From positions 1,302,001-1,366,000 of the forward strand of contig NZ_CP040896.1 in the NCBI RefSeq assembly GCF_006337165.1: 64,000 nucleotides of DNA, given 5' to 3'. The notes beneath the pieces are model-generated. The model did not search any database, was not told the origin of the DNA, and worked only from the letters and a program-made list of their open reading frames with translations. The position numbers and the translations under genes are program-made. This document shows positions 46,436 through 55,310 of this stretch, piece by piece (position 1 is the first letter of the stretch; the number at the start of each line of letters is the position of its first letter). This stretch comes from Hymenobacter jejuensis (GTDB lineage Bacteria > Bacteroidota > Bacteroidia > Cytophagales > Hymenobacteraceae).

Positions 46436-46497
46436 CCAGCTAATTCACCCCAGCCGAGCTTCGGTTGGCTCTTTGCTTTGTCTGCTGACCCAACTAC

Positions 46498-46830
46498 ATG
46501 GAACAGACCATCCCGGAAGTTATCCGCACCGTCCCGCTGCAGTATTACGTATTCTTCGCTACGACGCTGTTTTGCATCGGCGTAGTCGGGGTACTGACCC
46601 GGCGCAACGCCATCATCATTTTCATGTGCATCGAGCTGATGCTCAACGCCGTGAACGTACTGCTGACGGCTTTCTCGGCCTACCGCGCCGACCCGAACGG
46701 GCAAATCTTTGTGTTCTTCATCATGGCCGTAGCCGCCGCCGAAGTATCAGTAGGCCTGGGCATTATCGTGATGATCTACCGCAACTTCCAGAATACCGAC
46801 GTCAATCTTTTGAATAGGCTTAAATGGTAA
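46498..46830 (+). CDS. nuoK: NADH-quinone oxidoreductase subunit K
   Basis: 110 residues with three membrane helices. The family pattern is clear: FFATTLFCIGVVGVLTRRNAIIIFMCIELMLNAVNVLL (helices 1-2 with buried Glu in CIELML) and FFIMAVAAAEVSVGLGIIVMIYR (helix 3 with second buried Glu). It is part of the proton path in the membrane arm. First gene of the second nuo segment. Confidence 0.95.
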   Translation: MEQTIPEVIRTVPLQYYVFFATTLFCIGVVGVLTRRNAIIIFMCIELMLNAVNVLLTAFSAYRADPNGQIFVFFIMAVAAAEVSVGLGIIVMIYRNFQNTDVNLLNRLKW

Positions 46831-46915
46831 GCTAACGACTTGTGTTATCAACGGTTATTTTTTATAATCATTTGATAATCAATGACTTACGTTTATCCGT
46901 TTAACAATTCAACTT

Positions 46916-48856
46916 ATGCAAGAAACTGTTATTCCCGCAGCCAGCGCACCGTATTCTACGCTGCTGTACGTTCTGATCCCGCTGCTGCCTTTTTTAGGCT
47001 TTCTGCTCAACGGCTTGCTCAACCGCCGCCTGTCGGGCACTGTAGCTGGGTTCTTGGGTAGCGCGACGGTGCTGGGCTCGTTCGCGATTTCGGTCTTTCT
47101 GTTTGCCAATTTCCAGTACCAGTACACGGTCACGCTGTTCGACTGGATTTCGGTCGGCTCCTTCCAGATTCCGTTTTCTTACCAGATCGACCAGCTTAGC
47201 CTCATCATGTTGCTGCTCGTCACGGGAGTTGGCTTCCTGATTCACGTGTACAGCATCGGCTACATGCACCACGACGAGAACGTCGGGAAGTTTTTCTCGT
47301 TTCTCAACCTGTTTATATTCAGCATGTTGGTGCTGGTTATGGGCGCCAACTTCGTGATTTTGTTTATCGGTTGGGAAGGCGTAGGGCTCTGCTCCTACCT
47401 GCTGATCGGCTTCTGGAACAAGAACACCGACTACAATAACGCCGCCAAGAAAGCCTTCATTATCAACCGCATCGGTGACTTAGGCTTTCTGCTGGGCATC
47501 TTCCTGATCTATCTCACCTTCGACTCGGTGCAGTACGCCGAGGTGTTCCAGAAAGCTTCACAGCTTCAGGTTGGAACCGGTGTCGTGACCGCTATTACGC
47601 TGTTGCTCTTTGTGGGTGCCATGGGCAAATCGGCGCAGCTGCCGCTTTATACCTGGCTCCCCGACGCCATGGCTGGCCCGACGCCCGTTTCGGCGCTTAT
47701 CCACGCGGCTACGATGGTGACGGCCGGTATTTATATGGTGTTGCGCGCCAATGTGCTGTTTACCCTCGCCCCTACGACGCTCGAAGTTGTGGGCATCATT
47801 GGCTTGGCCACGGCGCTCTTCGCCGCTACCATCGGTCTCGCGCAAAATGACATCAAGAAGGTACTGGCTTACTCTACCGTTTCGCAGCTCGGCTACATGT
47901 TCCTGGCCTTGGGCGTAATGGGCTATAGCTCGTCGCTGTTCCACGTCCTGACGCATGCCTTCTTCAAGGCGCTGATGTTCCTGGGGGCTGGCTCCGTGAT
48001 TCACGCCATGAGCAACGAGCAGGATATCCGCAAAATGGGTGGCCTGCGCAAAGCCTTACCCATCACGTTCCTAACCTTCCTGATTGGCTGCCTGGCTATC
48101 TCCGGTATTCCGCCGTTCTCGGGATTCTTCTCGAAAGACGAGATCCTGAGCCATGTATATGAGCACAATAAGCTCATGTGGGCCATCGGTTTGTTCACGT
48201 CGTTCCTGACAGCTTTTTACATGTTCCGCCTGCTATTCCTGACGTTCTTCGGCGAGTTCCGCGGTACTGAAGAGCAGAAGCATCACCTGCACGAGTCGCC
48301 CGCTTCCATGACGCTGCCGTTGATCATTCTGGCTGTGCTGGCAGCCGTTGGTGGTTTCATGGGCGCCCCGATGATCTTAGGCAAGCATTACCTGGCCGAT
48401 TATCTGGCACCAATATTCACGTATTCGCAACGCCTTAATCCTGAGGCGTTTGCAGCAGAACTCGATCACAATACCGAGCTAATGCTGATTGGCCTGTCGG
48501 TAGCAGCTGGTTTGCTCGGCATCATCCTGGCCTACGTGCAATACGTGAGCCGCGGCGTACGCCCAGTTGCAGATGAATCGCAACGCTCTGCTCCTGAGAG
48601 CTTAGTGTATCACAAGTACTATGTCGATGAGCTGTACGATGCGCTGTTTGTGCGTCCGTCGATGGCACTGTCGAAAGGCTTGTATCGGTTTGTCGAGCAA
48701 GGAGTTATCGACCCAATTGTAAACGGCTTTGGTCGTCTTACCCTAGGCGGCGGGCAACTGCTGCGCTATGTGCAAACTGGTACCATCGGCTTGTATCTGA
48801 TGCTGATGGTAATCGGGATTGTAGTGATTCTGGCGCTGAACTTCTTCCGGCTATAA
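46916..48856 (+). CDS. nuoL: NADH-quinone oxidoreductase subunit L
   Basis: 646 residues, Mrp-antiporter-like with ~16 membrane helices and the long lateral helix at the C-terminus. Signatures: GWEGVGLCSYLLIGFW, MGKSAQLPLYTWLPDAMAGPTPVSALIHAATMVTAGIYMV, QNDIKKVLAYSTVSQLGYMF. It is a proton-pumping subunit at the tip of the membrane arm. 85-base gap after nuoK holds AT-rich sequence with a copy of the recurrent 14-base motif. Confidence 0.96.
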   Translation: MQETVIPAASAPYSTLLYVLIPLLPFLGFLLNGLLNRRLSGTVAGFLGSATVLGSFAISVFLFANFQYQYTVTLFDWISVGSFQIPFSYQIDQLSLIMLLLVTGVGFLIHVYSIGYMHHDENVGKFFSFLNLFIFSMLVLVMGANFVILFIGWEGVGLCSYLLIGFWNKNTDYNNAAKKAFIINRIGDLGFLLGIFLIYLTFDSVQYAEVFQKASQLQVGTGVVTAITLLLFVGAMGKSAQLPLYTWLPDAMAGPTPVSALIHAATMVTAGIYMVLRANVLFTLAPTTLEVVGIIGLATALFAATIGLAQNDIKKVLAYSTVSQLGYMFLALGVMGYSSSLFHVLTHAFFKALMFLGAGSVIHAMSNEQDIRKMGGLRKALPITFLTFLIGCLAISGIPPFSGFFSKDEILSHVYEHNKLMWAIGLFTSFLTAFYMFRLLFLTFFGEFRGTEEQKHHLHESPASMTLPLIILAVLAAVGGFMGAPMILGKHYLADYLAPIFTYSQRLNPEAFAAELDHNTELMLIGLSVAAGLLGIILAYVQYVSRGVRPVADESQRSAPESLVYHKYYVDELYDALFVRPSMALSKGLYRFVEQGVIDPIVNGFGRLTLGGGQLLRYVQTGTIGLYLMLMVIGIVVILALNFFRL

Positions 48857-48868
48857 ATCAAAAGAGGT

Positions 48869-49216
48869 ATGAGCACAGCAGAGTTCCTCTTGAAGAATTT
48901 GACCTTCGTAGATTTTCTGTGGCGCCTTCCTATTCTCTTCCTCTACTTTTTGCCCTCCCTGATTGGGCGTAAGAAGCCTGACTTTAAGACTCTGTTCGTG
49001 ATCAATTTACTCGCAGGATGGTCTATAATTGGTTGGGTTTTTTCTCTTTACCTCGCGTTGCGCAGTGATTCTATTACTTCAGCTATTTCTTCGGGAGCTA
49101 ATGCTACTTCGAAGGCTTCAGTAGCCGATGAGATAATTAAGCTGCGCAACTTGTGTGATCAAGGCGTGCTCACACAGACAGAATTTGAGCGCCAAAAGAA
49201 CAACCTGCTTAGCTAA
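48869..49216 (+). CDS. Superinfection-immunity-like membrane protein with C-terminal SHOCT domain, between nuoL and nuoM
   Basis: 115 residues. Two membrane helices (~15-35 and ~43-65) carry the pattern of the phage T4 Imm-type superinfection-immunity family: LPILFLYFLPSLIGRKKPDF then INLLAGWSIIGWVFSLYLAL. Residues ~88-115 form a SHOCT motif (DEIIKLRNLCDQGVLTQTEFERQKNNLL). It begins 12 bases after nuoL with an AGAGGT-like ribosome site. Its TAA overlaps the nuoM ATG (TAATG at 49214-49218), so translation is probably coupled. It is AT-richer than the nuo genes (24 G/C in the 60 bases from 49021). Its role in the complex, if any, is unknown. Confidence 0.78.
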   Translation: MSTAEFLLKNLTFVDFLWRLPILFLYFLPSLIGRKKPDFKTLFVINLLAGWSIIGWVFSLYLALRSDSITSAISSGANATSKASVADEIIKLRNLCDQGVLTQTEFERQKNNLLS

Positions 49217-50673
49217 TGCTGACTGTCCTCTTACTTCTCTTTCCCGTGGCGGCCGCGCTGTTGCTGCACTTTGCCAAAGGCCAAGCGGCACGCGTGATGG
49301 CTTTTGGCGCGTCACTGGTCGAATTCGCACTGGCAATTTTCATTGCGGTTACGTCCCAGCACACTGCCCGCGCGCAGTTTGAAGTGAACGTGCCGTGGAT
49401 TGCCTCAGCAGGCATCAATTTTCACGTGGGCATCGACGGGCTCAGCTTGCTGCTGGTGCTGCTCACCACCTTTCTGGTGCCGCTGATTATTCTGGCTTCT
49501 TTTCGCCACGATTACCCCAATGCTTCGGCTTTTTACGCGCTCATCCTGTTTATGCAAACGGGGCTGATTGGCGTGTTCATCTCGCTGGACGCCTTCCTGT
49601 TCTACTTCTTCTGGGAAGTAGCCCTTATTCCGATCTATTTCCTGGCAGGCATTTGGGGCAGTGAGCGCCGGATTCAGGTTACGTTTAAGTTCTTTCTGTA
49701 CACCATTATCGGCTCGCTGTTTATGCTGGCCGCCTTCGTATATCTCTATTTCCAGACGGGAGTCAACGGAGCGATGCGCTCGTCGGATATCATTGCGTTC
49801 TACAACCTGAACCTGAGTGCGGCCCAGCAGGCTTGGCTCTTCTGGCTGATTTTCATAGCGTTTGCCGTGAAGATGCCGATTTTTCCCTTCCACACGTGGC
49901 AGCCTGATACCTACACCGAAAGCCCCGCTCCTGCTACCATGCTCTTGTCGGGCATCATGCTGAAAATGGGCATTTACGGTTGCCTGCGCTGGCTGCTGCC
50001 GATTGTGCCCAAAGGCGTAAGCCAGTGGGATAAGGTCGTGATGATTTTGGCCGTTATCGGCATCATTTACGGCGCCATCATCGCCATTCGCCAACGCGAT
50101 ATGAAGCGGTTGATCGCGTATTCGTCGCTCTCTCACGTGGGCCTGATGGCGGCAGGCGTGTTTTCGATTACCCTGATGGGCATGCAAGGCGCCGTGGTTC
50201 AGATGCTGGCGCACGGCATCAACGTGGTGGGCATGTTCTTTATCGCCGACATCATCCAGCGCCGCACCAACACCCGCCAGATTCCCGAGCTCGGCGGCCT
50301 GACCCGCAGTACGCCCTTGCTTTCCGTAACCTTCCTCGTGATTTTGCTTGGTACGGTTGCCCTGCCGCTGACCAATGGTTTTGTAGGCGAGTTTCTGCTG
50401 CTGGGCGGTGTATATCAATACAATAACTGGCTAGGCGCCGTGGCTGGCCTGACCATCATCTTTGCGGCCGTATACCTGCTGCGTATGTTCCAACGCGTGA
50501 TGCTTGGCCCCGATTCTTCTTTTTCGGCCGCTATCCGCGATTTGAGCGGCAGCGAATTGGCTGTCCTTATTCCCTTGATTATCATGGTGTTCTGGATCGG
50601 CCTGTTTCCGAATGTGTTCCTGCGCATTTCCGAGCCTGCTATCCTGCAGATTATCACCATGATAAACCGCTAA
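49216..50673 (+). CDS. nuoM: NADH-quinone oxidoreductase subunit M
   Basis: 485 residues, antiporter-like with ~14 membrane helices. Signatures: IDGLSLLLVLLTTFLVPL, FYFFWEVALIPIYFLAGIWG, FAVKMPIFPFHTWQPDTYTESPAPATMLLSGIMLKMGIYG and DMKRLIAYSSLSHVGLM. It is a proton-pumping subunit. The start overlaps the stop of the upstream immunity-like gene by one base. Confidence 0.96.
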   Translation: MLTVLLLLFPVAAALLLHFAKGQAARVMAFGASLVEFALAIFIAVTSQHTARAQFEVNVPWIASAGINFHVGIDGLSLLLVLLTTFLVPLIILASFRHDYPNASAFYALILFMQTGLIGVFISLDAFLFYFFWEVALIPIYFLAGIWGSERRIQVTFKFFLYTIIGSLFMLAAFVYLYFQTGVNGAMRSSDIIAFYNLNLSAAQQAWLFWLIFIAFAVKMPIFPFHTWQPDTYTESPAPATMLLSGIMLKMGIYGCLRWLLPIVPKGVSQWDKVVMILAVIGIIYGAIIAIRQRDMKRLIAYSSLSHVGLMAAGVFSITLMGMQGAVVQMLAHGINVVGMFFIADIIQRRTNTRQIPELGGLTRSTPLLSVTFLVILLGTVALPLTNGFVGEFLLLGGVYQYNNWLGAVAGLTIIFAAVYLLRMFQRVMLGPDSSFSAAIRDLSGSELAVLIPLIIMVFWIGLFPNVFLRISEPAILQIITMINR

Positions 50674-50691
50674 GCTCCTGATCCCGACGAC

Positions 50692-52095
50692 ATGACTTCT
50701 ATTATTCTGCTCTCCGTTCTCGGCATCGTCAACCTTTTCCTAGGGTTCCTGCGCTCCAACCGGATGCTGCTTCCGGTGGCCATGATCATTCTGGTGGTGG
50801 TATTCGGAGCCAACGCGTACGATTGGAATTCGGCTTCGCAGTCGTATTTCAACAACATGCTCACCATCGACCGCTACTCGGTTGCCTTTACCGGCATTGT
50901 GGTCCTGACGACGGTGTTGCTGCTGCCCTTCTCGCAGAAATACGTGCGCGACGACGAAGCCAACCTCGCCGAATACTATTCGCTGCTGCTGTTTTCACTC
51001 GTGGGCGCCATCATGATGGTGAGCTACGAAAACCTGCTGATGCTGTTTGTCGGCATTGAGATCCTGAGCATTTCGATGTACGTGCTGGCCGGCTCCGACA
51101 AGCGCAACGTGCGCTCGAACGAAGCCGCCCTGAAATACTTCCTGATGGGTTCGTTTGCCACCGGCATTCTGCTGTTCGGCATTGCGCTGGTATATGGCGC
51201 AACGGGTGCCTTCTACGTGTCGCAGATTGGCGAAGCAGTAGCCAACCCGGCCAACGCTTCGATGCAGCCTATGCTCTACATCGGTTTGCTGATGATGCTG
51301 ATCGGGGTAGGCTTCAAGGTATCGGCGGCACCTTTCCATTTCTGGACGCCCGACGTGTACGAAGGCACGCCCACGTTCTTTGCCGCTTTCATGAGCACCG
51401 TGGTAAAAGCCGCCGGCTTTGCCGCTTTCCTCAAGTTGTTGGTGCAGGCTTTCCCAGCCGCTCAGAATTTCTGGATCCCGACCATCATCGCGATGTGCGT
51501 GCTGACTTTGCTTATTGGCAACGTGGGCGCCGTGGCCCAAAACAGCGTGAAGCGCATGTTGGCCTATTCGAGCATTTCGCATGCGGGCTATCTGATGATT
51601 GGCTTGGTGGCCTTTAATGGCGCACTTAGCGGTCTGTCAGCTAACGGCATTTTCTTCTACTCGCTGGCATATTCCATCGCTACTGTGGCGGCTTTCGGGG
51701 TGTTGAAGCTCGTTTCTGATCAACGTCAGCGCGAAGATTACACGGCGCTCAATGGCTTGGCCCGCACCAATCCGCTGTTGGCGTTTGTGATGACCGTAGC
51801 CATGCTTTCGCTCGCGGGCATTCCGCTGACCGGAGGTTTTTTCGGCAAGTTTTTCCTGTTCGGCGCTGCCATCGACAAAGGATACATTGGCCTCGTGGTA
51901 TTCGCCGTGGTGATGTCGATGGTAGGCATTTACTATTACCTACGCCCCGTTATCGCCATGTACATGCGCCCGGCTGAGGCCGACGCAACTGAGCCCATTG
52001 CGGTGGGCACGTTTCAGGCGGTGGTGTTGGTGGTACTGGCTTTGCTTACCGTCCTCCTTGGAATCCTGCCCGGTATTTTCACTGGGGTTTTGTAG
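50692..52095 (+). CDS. nuoN: NADH-quinone oxidoreductase subunit N
   Basis: 467 residues, third antiporter-like subunit with ~14 helices. Signatures: FVGIEILSISMYVLAGS, SNEAALKYFLMGSFATGILLFG, KVSAAPFHFWTPDVYEGTPTFFAAFMSTVVKAAGFAAF, NSVKRMLAYSSISHAGYLMIG. It completes the set of 14 complex I genes. A terminator follows at 52121. Confidence 0.96.
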   Translation: MTSIILLSVLGIVNLFLGFLRSNRMLLPVAMIILVVVFGANAYDWNSASQSYFNNMLTIDRYSVAFTGIVVLTTVLLLPFSQKYVRDDEANLAEYYSLLLFSLVGAIMMVSYENLLMLFVGIEILSISMYVLAGSDKRNVRSNEAALKYFLMGSFATGILLFGIALVYGATGAFYVSQIGEAVANPANASMQPMLYIGLLMMLIGVGFKVSAAPFHFWTPDVYEGTPTFFAAFMSTVVKAAGFAAFLKLLVQAFPAAQNFWIPTIIAMCVLTLLIGNVGAVAQNSVKRMLAYSSISHAGYLMIGLVAFNGALSGLSANGIFFYSLAYSIATVAAFGVLKLVSDQRQREDYTALNGLARTNPLLAFVMTVAMLSLAGIPLTGGFFGKFFLFGAAIDKGYIGLVVFAVVMSMVGIYYYLRPVIAMYMRPAEADATEPIAVGTFQAVVLVVLALLTVLLGILPGIFTGVL

Positions 52096-52120
52096 CAGGT
52101 ACAGCCTGTGTTGCTTTACA

Positions 52121-52151
52121 AAAAAGGCGCCTCATGAAGGGCGCCTTTTTT
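52121..52151 (+). terminator. Rho-independent terminator of nuoK-N
   Basis: 11-bp stem AAAAAGGCGCC/GGCGCCTTTTT with an eight-base loop and a T6 end (52146-52151). Confidence 0.88.
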
Positions 52152-52276
52152 ATACCCAGACAGCAGAGTGCTGTGCCGAGCTAAGCAGTTACACAAACAC
52201 TGCCACAATCAGTACAAGATGACGGGCTACCTCGCAAAAGAGCCTTTACACGAACAACTATAAGTAATTAATTATC

Positions 52277-52329
52277 AACTACATACAAAAGGGGCTCCTG
52301 CTTTGCAGGAGCCCCTTTTGTATGTAGTT
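52277..52329. terminator. Exceptionally long bidirectional hairpin (25-bp perfect stem)
   Basis: Arms 52277-52301 and 52305-52329 are perfectly complementary with a TTT loop. The inner half is a classic terminator (AAAAGGGGCTCCTGC), extended outwards by nine more paired bases. It lies 17 bases after the stop of the minus-strand OmpA-domain gene. Confidence 0.85.
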
Positions 52330-52345
52330 ATATCGAAATCGAACG

Positions 52346-53686
52346 CTATTTCTGCGTCACGCGGATGCTGATGCGGCGGTTGAGGGCGCGGCCGTCGTCG
52401 GTGTCGTTGCTGGCGATGGGTATTTTCTGGCCGTACCCTTTGGCTACGATGCGCGTGGCATCAATGCCCAAATCCACCAATTCGGCCATGGCGGCGGTAG
52501 CACGAGCTTCGCTCAGTTTCAGGTTCAGCTTGAACTCGCCGTGATTGTCGGTGTAGCCCCCGATTTTCACTTTGGCATTCGGGAAGCTCTTCAGAATACG
52601 GGCGATGTTCTGTAGCTGCTGCTGCGATTCGCCGGTGATCTTGGAGGAGTTCGGCTCGAAATACACTCGGTCGAAGCTGATCCAGCCTTTCGTGCGATTG
52701 ACCGAATCGACTTGTATGTTGTCATCCGCAAGGAACTGGTAGAGGCGGCTTTCCGTCGAGTTGGTGCCGGCCATCAGGCGGGAGCCGTCGGCTAGTTTCA
52801 GTAGCGTCGGCGCTCCCGTATCATAAATGAAGTTGCCCGAAGCCTTATCATAACGGCCCGCCAACGGCGCAGCTACGGCGGAGTTTCCGCCCTTATCAGT
52901 AGCGCTAGTAGCGCTGGCGGTATCGCCGCCGAGCCCGTTGGCATCTACTCCCCCACGCCGTTGGCCCAGGAAAAAGCCGACTTCCACCAACGCGGCAATC
53001 GCGACAAGCAGCAGGCCCAGCAGAATCCAGCGCATCGGGCCTTTGCCCTGCGCTACCGTTTCCTGGTGGGCGTAGAGGTGCCCGCCGGAATGGGACGGGC
53101 GGGCGTCCAACTCGTAGCCATTGAGCGGCACGGCCTCCGAAGGGCCACCAATTTTTGTCCACGGCGCTATACTTCCGCCTCCTACTTCCGGCTTCATCGC
53201 ACCTACTACGGTGTTTTTTTGCGTTTGTAGCCACCGCGCTAGGTCGCCCGCGTCGAAGCCGTGCTCGGCGGAATATTGCCCCAATACGCCCAATGTCACG
53301 GGAGCGGCCATGCCGAACAGGCTACTCACTGCCGTGGCGTGAGCGCCCGAAGTGCGCGAAATCGACTCGACGGTAGTCGTATAGCGCTCATCCAGCAAGG
53401 ACTTGGTTAGCTCAACGCCGCGGTTGAGCCAGCCTCCGCCAGAGCTTACTGAGCGGGTAAGGTTGGTAAGAATGCCCGATTCGCTTGCTTCGCGCGTCAT
53501 GCCCCACAGCACCTCGGTGCCACCGGGCTGGTCAGCTAGCTCAATAAAGCTATCCAGCACGATCGGAATAACCCGCGTGAGGACTTTGCTGACGGCTGCT
53601 TCGTTTTCCCCCACTGCCACACTGACTTGGCTCACGGTTTCGCCGGCAAAGTGGGTTTTGATTTTGTCGAGTAGGTTCTGGGACAT
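52346..53686 (-). CDS. DUF937 domain protein with membrane helix and C-terminal OmpA domain
   Basis: 446 residues from ATG 53686 (MSQNLLDKIKTHF). Residues 1-150 are a DUF937 helical domain (VSVAVGENEAAVSKVLTRVIPIVL ... AAPVTLGVLGQ). One membrane helix lies at ~213-235 (WILLGLLLVAIAALVEVGFFLG). A linker is followed by an OmpA-like peptidoglycan-binding domain (~325-446: FDRVYFEPNSSKITGESQQQL, IGGYTDNHGEFKLNLKLSEARA, GYGQKIPIASNDTDDGRALNRRISI). This suggests a link between the inner membrane and the wall. It is a tandem paralog of 53807-54958. Confidence 0.87.
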   Translation of the reverse strand: MSQNLLDKIKTHFAGETVSQVSVAVGENEAAVSKVLTRVIPIVLDSFIELADQPGGTEVLWGMTREASESGILTNLTRSVSSGGGWLNRGVELTKSLLDERYTTTVESISRTSGAHATAVSSLFGMAAPVTLGVLGQYSAEHGFDAGDLARWLQTQKNTVVGAMKPEVGGGSIAPWTKIGGPSEAVPLNGYELDARPSHSGGHLYAHQETVAQGKGPMRWILLGLLLVAIAALVEVGFFLGQRRGGVDANGLGGDTASATSATDKGGNSAVAAPLAGRYDKASGNFIYDTGAPTLLKLADGSRLMAGTNSTESRLYQFLADDNIQVDSVNRTKGWISFDRVYFEPNSSKITGESQQQLQNIARILKSFPNAKVKIGGYTDNHGEFKLNLKLSEARATAAMAELVDLGIDATRIVAKGYGQKIPIASNDTDDGRALNRRISIRVTQK

Positions 53687-53806
53687 AACAGCAGAAGTTT
53701 TAGGTGGGAGGGCCAGTTGGGAGAAAGCAGGGAAATCAACCAGCCTTGTATCAGGTATCAAGTTTTTGAAAATCAGTCAATATGCAAGCAGCGCCACCAA
53801 TATGTT

Positions 53807-54958
53807 TCATTTGACTGGGTGCGTGCACGGACATACTGCAGCGTTACTCCGTTTGGTTTTGTAGCGCTGCTTCCGTTGCGTTTTCGAGCCACGGAACAGG
53901 CGGTTGATGCGCGAACCAACCGAGCGCAGAAAACCAGCAGCTTTTTTAGTGCGGCGGACCGGCGTACGCGTCGTCCGGCGTTTGGCCGAGCTACTCACCG
54001 CTGTGTTGGTATTGGTTTCGCTACTGAGCTTGGGGATAGCCGCGCGTTCCGGGTTGGGGGCAGTAGTGCTGGGCGAATTTGTGCTGGAGGCCGACAGTGC
54101 CGGATCGGAGCCCGCAGCTTCTTCCGCGGGCAGTTCTTTGTACACGTAATCACTGGCGAGCTTGTCGTAGCGGTTTTGCGCCGCCACGCTGGGCGGCATT
54201 TGGGCGTCGCTCACGCTCGTTGCAGGGGTTGCCGACAAGCTGCTGTCCGGAGCCGCTGAAGAACTGTTGTGCCCCAGCAAGTAGCCACCAATGGCTACAG
54301 CAATTGCCACCAAAGCCAGCCACACCGAACGGGTATTGCGCCCCCGCAGCAAGAACTTCTGCGGGTCGAAACCGGCCAGCGGATTGGATTTGCCGTGTTG
54401 GTTGTCGGCACCGAGATCACCGCTTGCGCTGATGATTGTCCAAGGCGCGCCGCTGCTCATGCTTACAGGCGTAGCCGCATCGGTGAGGCGCTGGCTGCGC
54501 AGCAGTTTGCCCAAACCAATGGCATCTAGGCGTTGCTCTGCGGCTTGCTGGCCCATCGCTCCCAGCGTGATGGGCGCCGCGATGCTCAGCAGGTTTTCCA
54601 CTGCCGAAGCAGGGAGCGCGCAGCCTTGGGCAATTGCCTCGACCTGGCCTGTATATTCTTCGTCCAGCATCGACCGCATCAGCTCTTTGCCACGCTCGTG
54701 CCAAACGCCAGTGGGGGCTATTACCTGTTCGACGTTGCTGACCAAGCCCGCGGCGTGAGCATCGCGCGTCATGTTCCGGAGAATATCCGTGCCGCCTGGC
54801 CGGTTAGACAAATCCTGAAAGGCTTTCATTACCAGCGGAATAGCTTTATTGAAAGCTTTCGCCACCGAGGCCTCGTCTTCTCCCAATGCCGTGCTAGCTA
54901 GTCGCACGGCGTCACCAGCGAGGTAGCTTTTAACCTTTTCTAATAAGGCGACTGACAT
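53807..54958 (-). CDS. DUF937 domain protein with membrane helix and basic tail, lacking OmpA domain
   Basis: 383 residues. Residues 1-150 match the DUF937 domain of the next gene (LGEDEASVAKAFNKAIPLVMKAF, RPGGTDILRNMTRDAHAAGLVSN, SIAAPITLGAMGQQ). A membrane helix spans ~213-233 (VWLALVAIAVAIGGYLLGH). The shared NRYDKLASDYVY strand follows, but the OmpA domain is missing. Instead there is a Ser/Thr-rich linker and a strongly basic tail (KRRTTRTPVRRTKKAAGFL, SRINRLFRGSKTQRKQRYKTKRS). It lies upstream on the same strand, 120 bases before the OmpA paralog. Confidence 0.78.
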   Translation of the reverse strand: MSVALLEKVKSYLAGDAVRLASTALGEDEASVAKAFNKAIPLVMKAFQDLSNRPGGTDILRNMTRDAHAAGLVSNVEQVIAPTGVWHERGKELMRSMLDEEYTGQVEAIAQGCALPASAVENLLSIAAPITLGAMGQQAAEQRLDAIGLGKLLRSQRLTDAATPVSMSSGAPWTIISASGDLGADNQHGKSNPLAGFDPQKFLLRGRNTRSVWLALVAIAVAIGGYLLGHNSSSAAPDSSLSATPATSVSDAQMPPSVAAQNRYDKLASDYVYKELPAEEAAGSDPALSASSTNSPSTTAPNPERAAIPKLSSETNTNTAVSSSAKRRTTRTPVRRTKKAAGFLRSVGSRINRLFRGSKTQRKQRYKTKRSNAAVCPCTHPVK

Positions 54959-55186
54959 GGATAGATTACGTGAGGCAAGCTACTACTAAGTAATATACAA
55001 TAAATTATAGTCTTATTTACAATAACCATACCCGTAATTCATCGCTTGGATAGTGATTTAGTTATATTATTTCATAAATATTTATAAATATATTCATCCA
55101 TAAAACGACAACTGTCACCAATACGAGCCGCGTCTGGCAAAAGTTGGCAAGGGGCAGCGCAGCCTTTCTTTCTAACTTAGGATTCT
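54959..55186. other. AT-rich spacer upstream of the DUF937 pair
   Basis: No gene is seen. The part 54985-55100 is strikingly AT-rich, with self-complementary ATAAATATTTATAAATAT near 55074. It presumably holds the promoter of the DUF937 genes, though no TAnnTTTG was found. Confidence 0.5.
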
Positions 55187-55226
55187 AAAAAAGCCCCGCC
55201 TCTTTCCTTAATTCGGAAAGGGCGGG
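55187..55226 (-). terminator. Rho-independent terminator of the exonuclease gene
   Basis: On the minus strand, a 12-bp GC-rich stem with one bulge (CCCGCC-CTTTCC paired with GGAAAG-GGCGGG) and a seven-base loop is followed by GGCTTTTTT. Confidence 0.85.
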
Positions 55227-55310
55227 ACCTCAACTTCTGCACCCGATGCAAAGAGATTACGGTATTTTACCACCCAAAGGCATCAATATAAATACTTTGT
55301 AATCAACCAT

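Noticed and set aside
49405..50418. 337-codon minus-strand frame opposite nuoM
   Set aside because: It is antisense to a well-conserved nuoM and is His/Gln-rich without domain features.
52130..52345. Possible small gene between nuoN and the OmpA-domain gene
   Set aside because: Only two terminators and unstructured sequence are seen; no ORF with a ribosome site.
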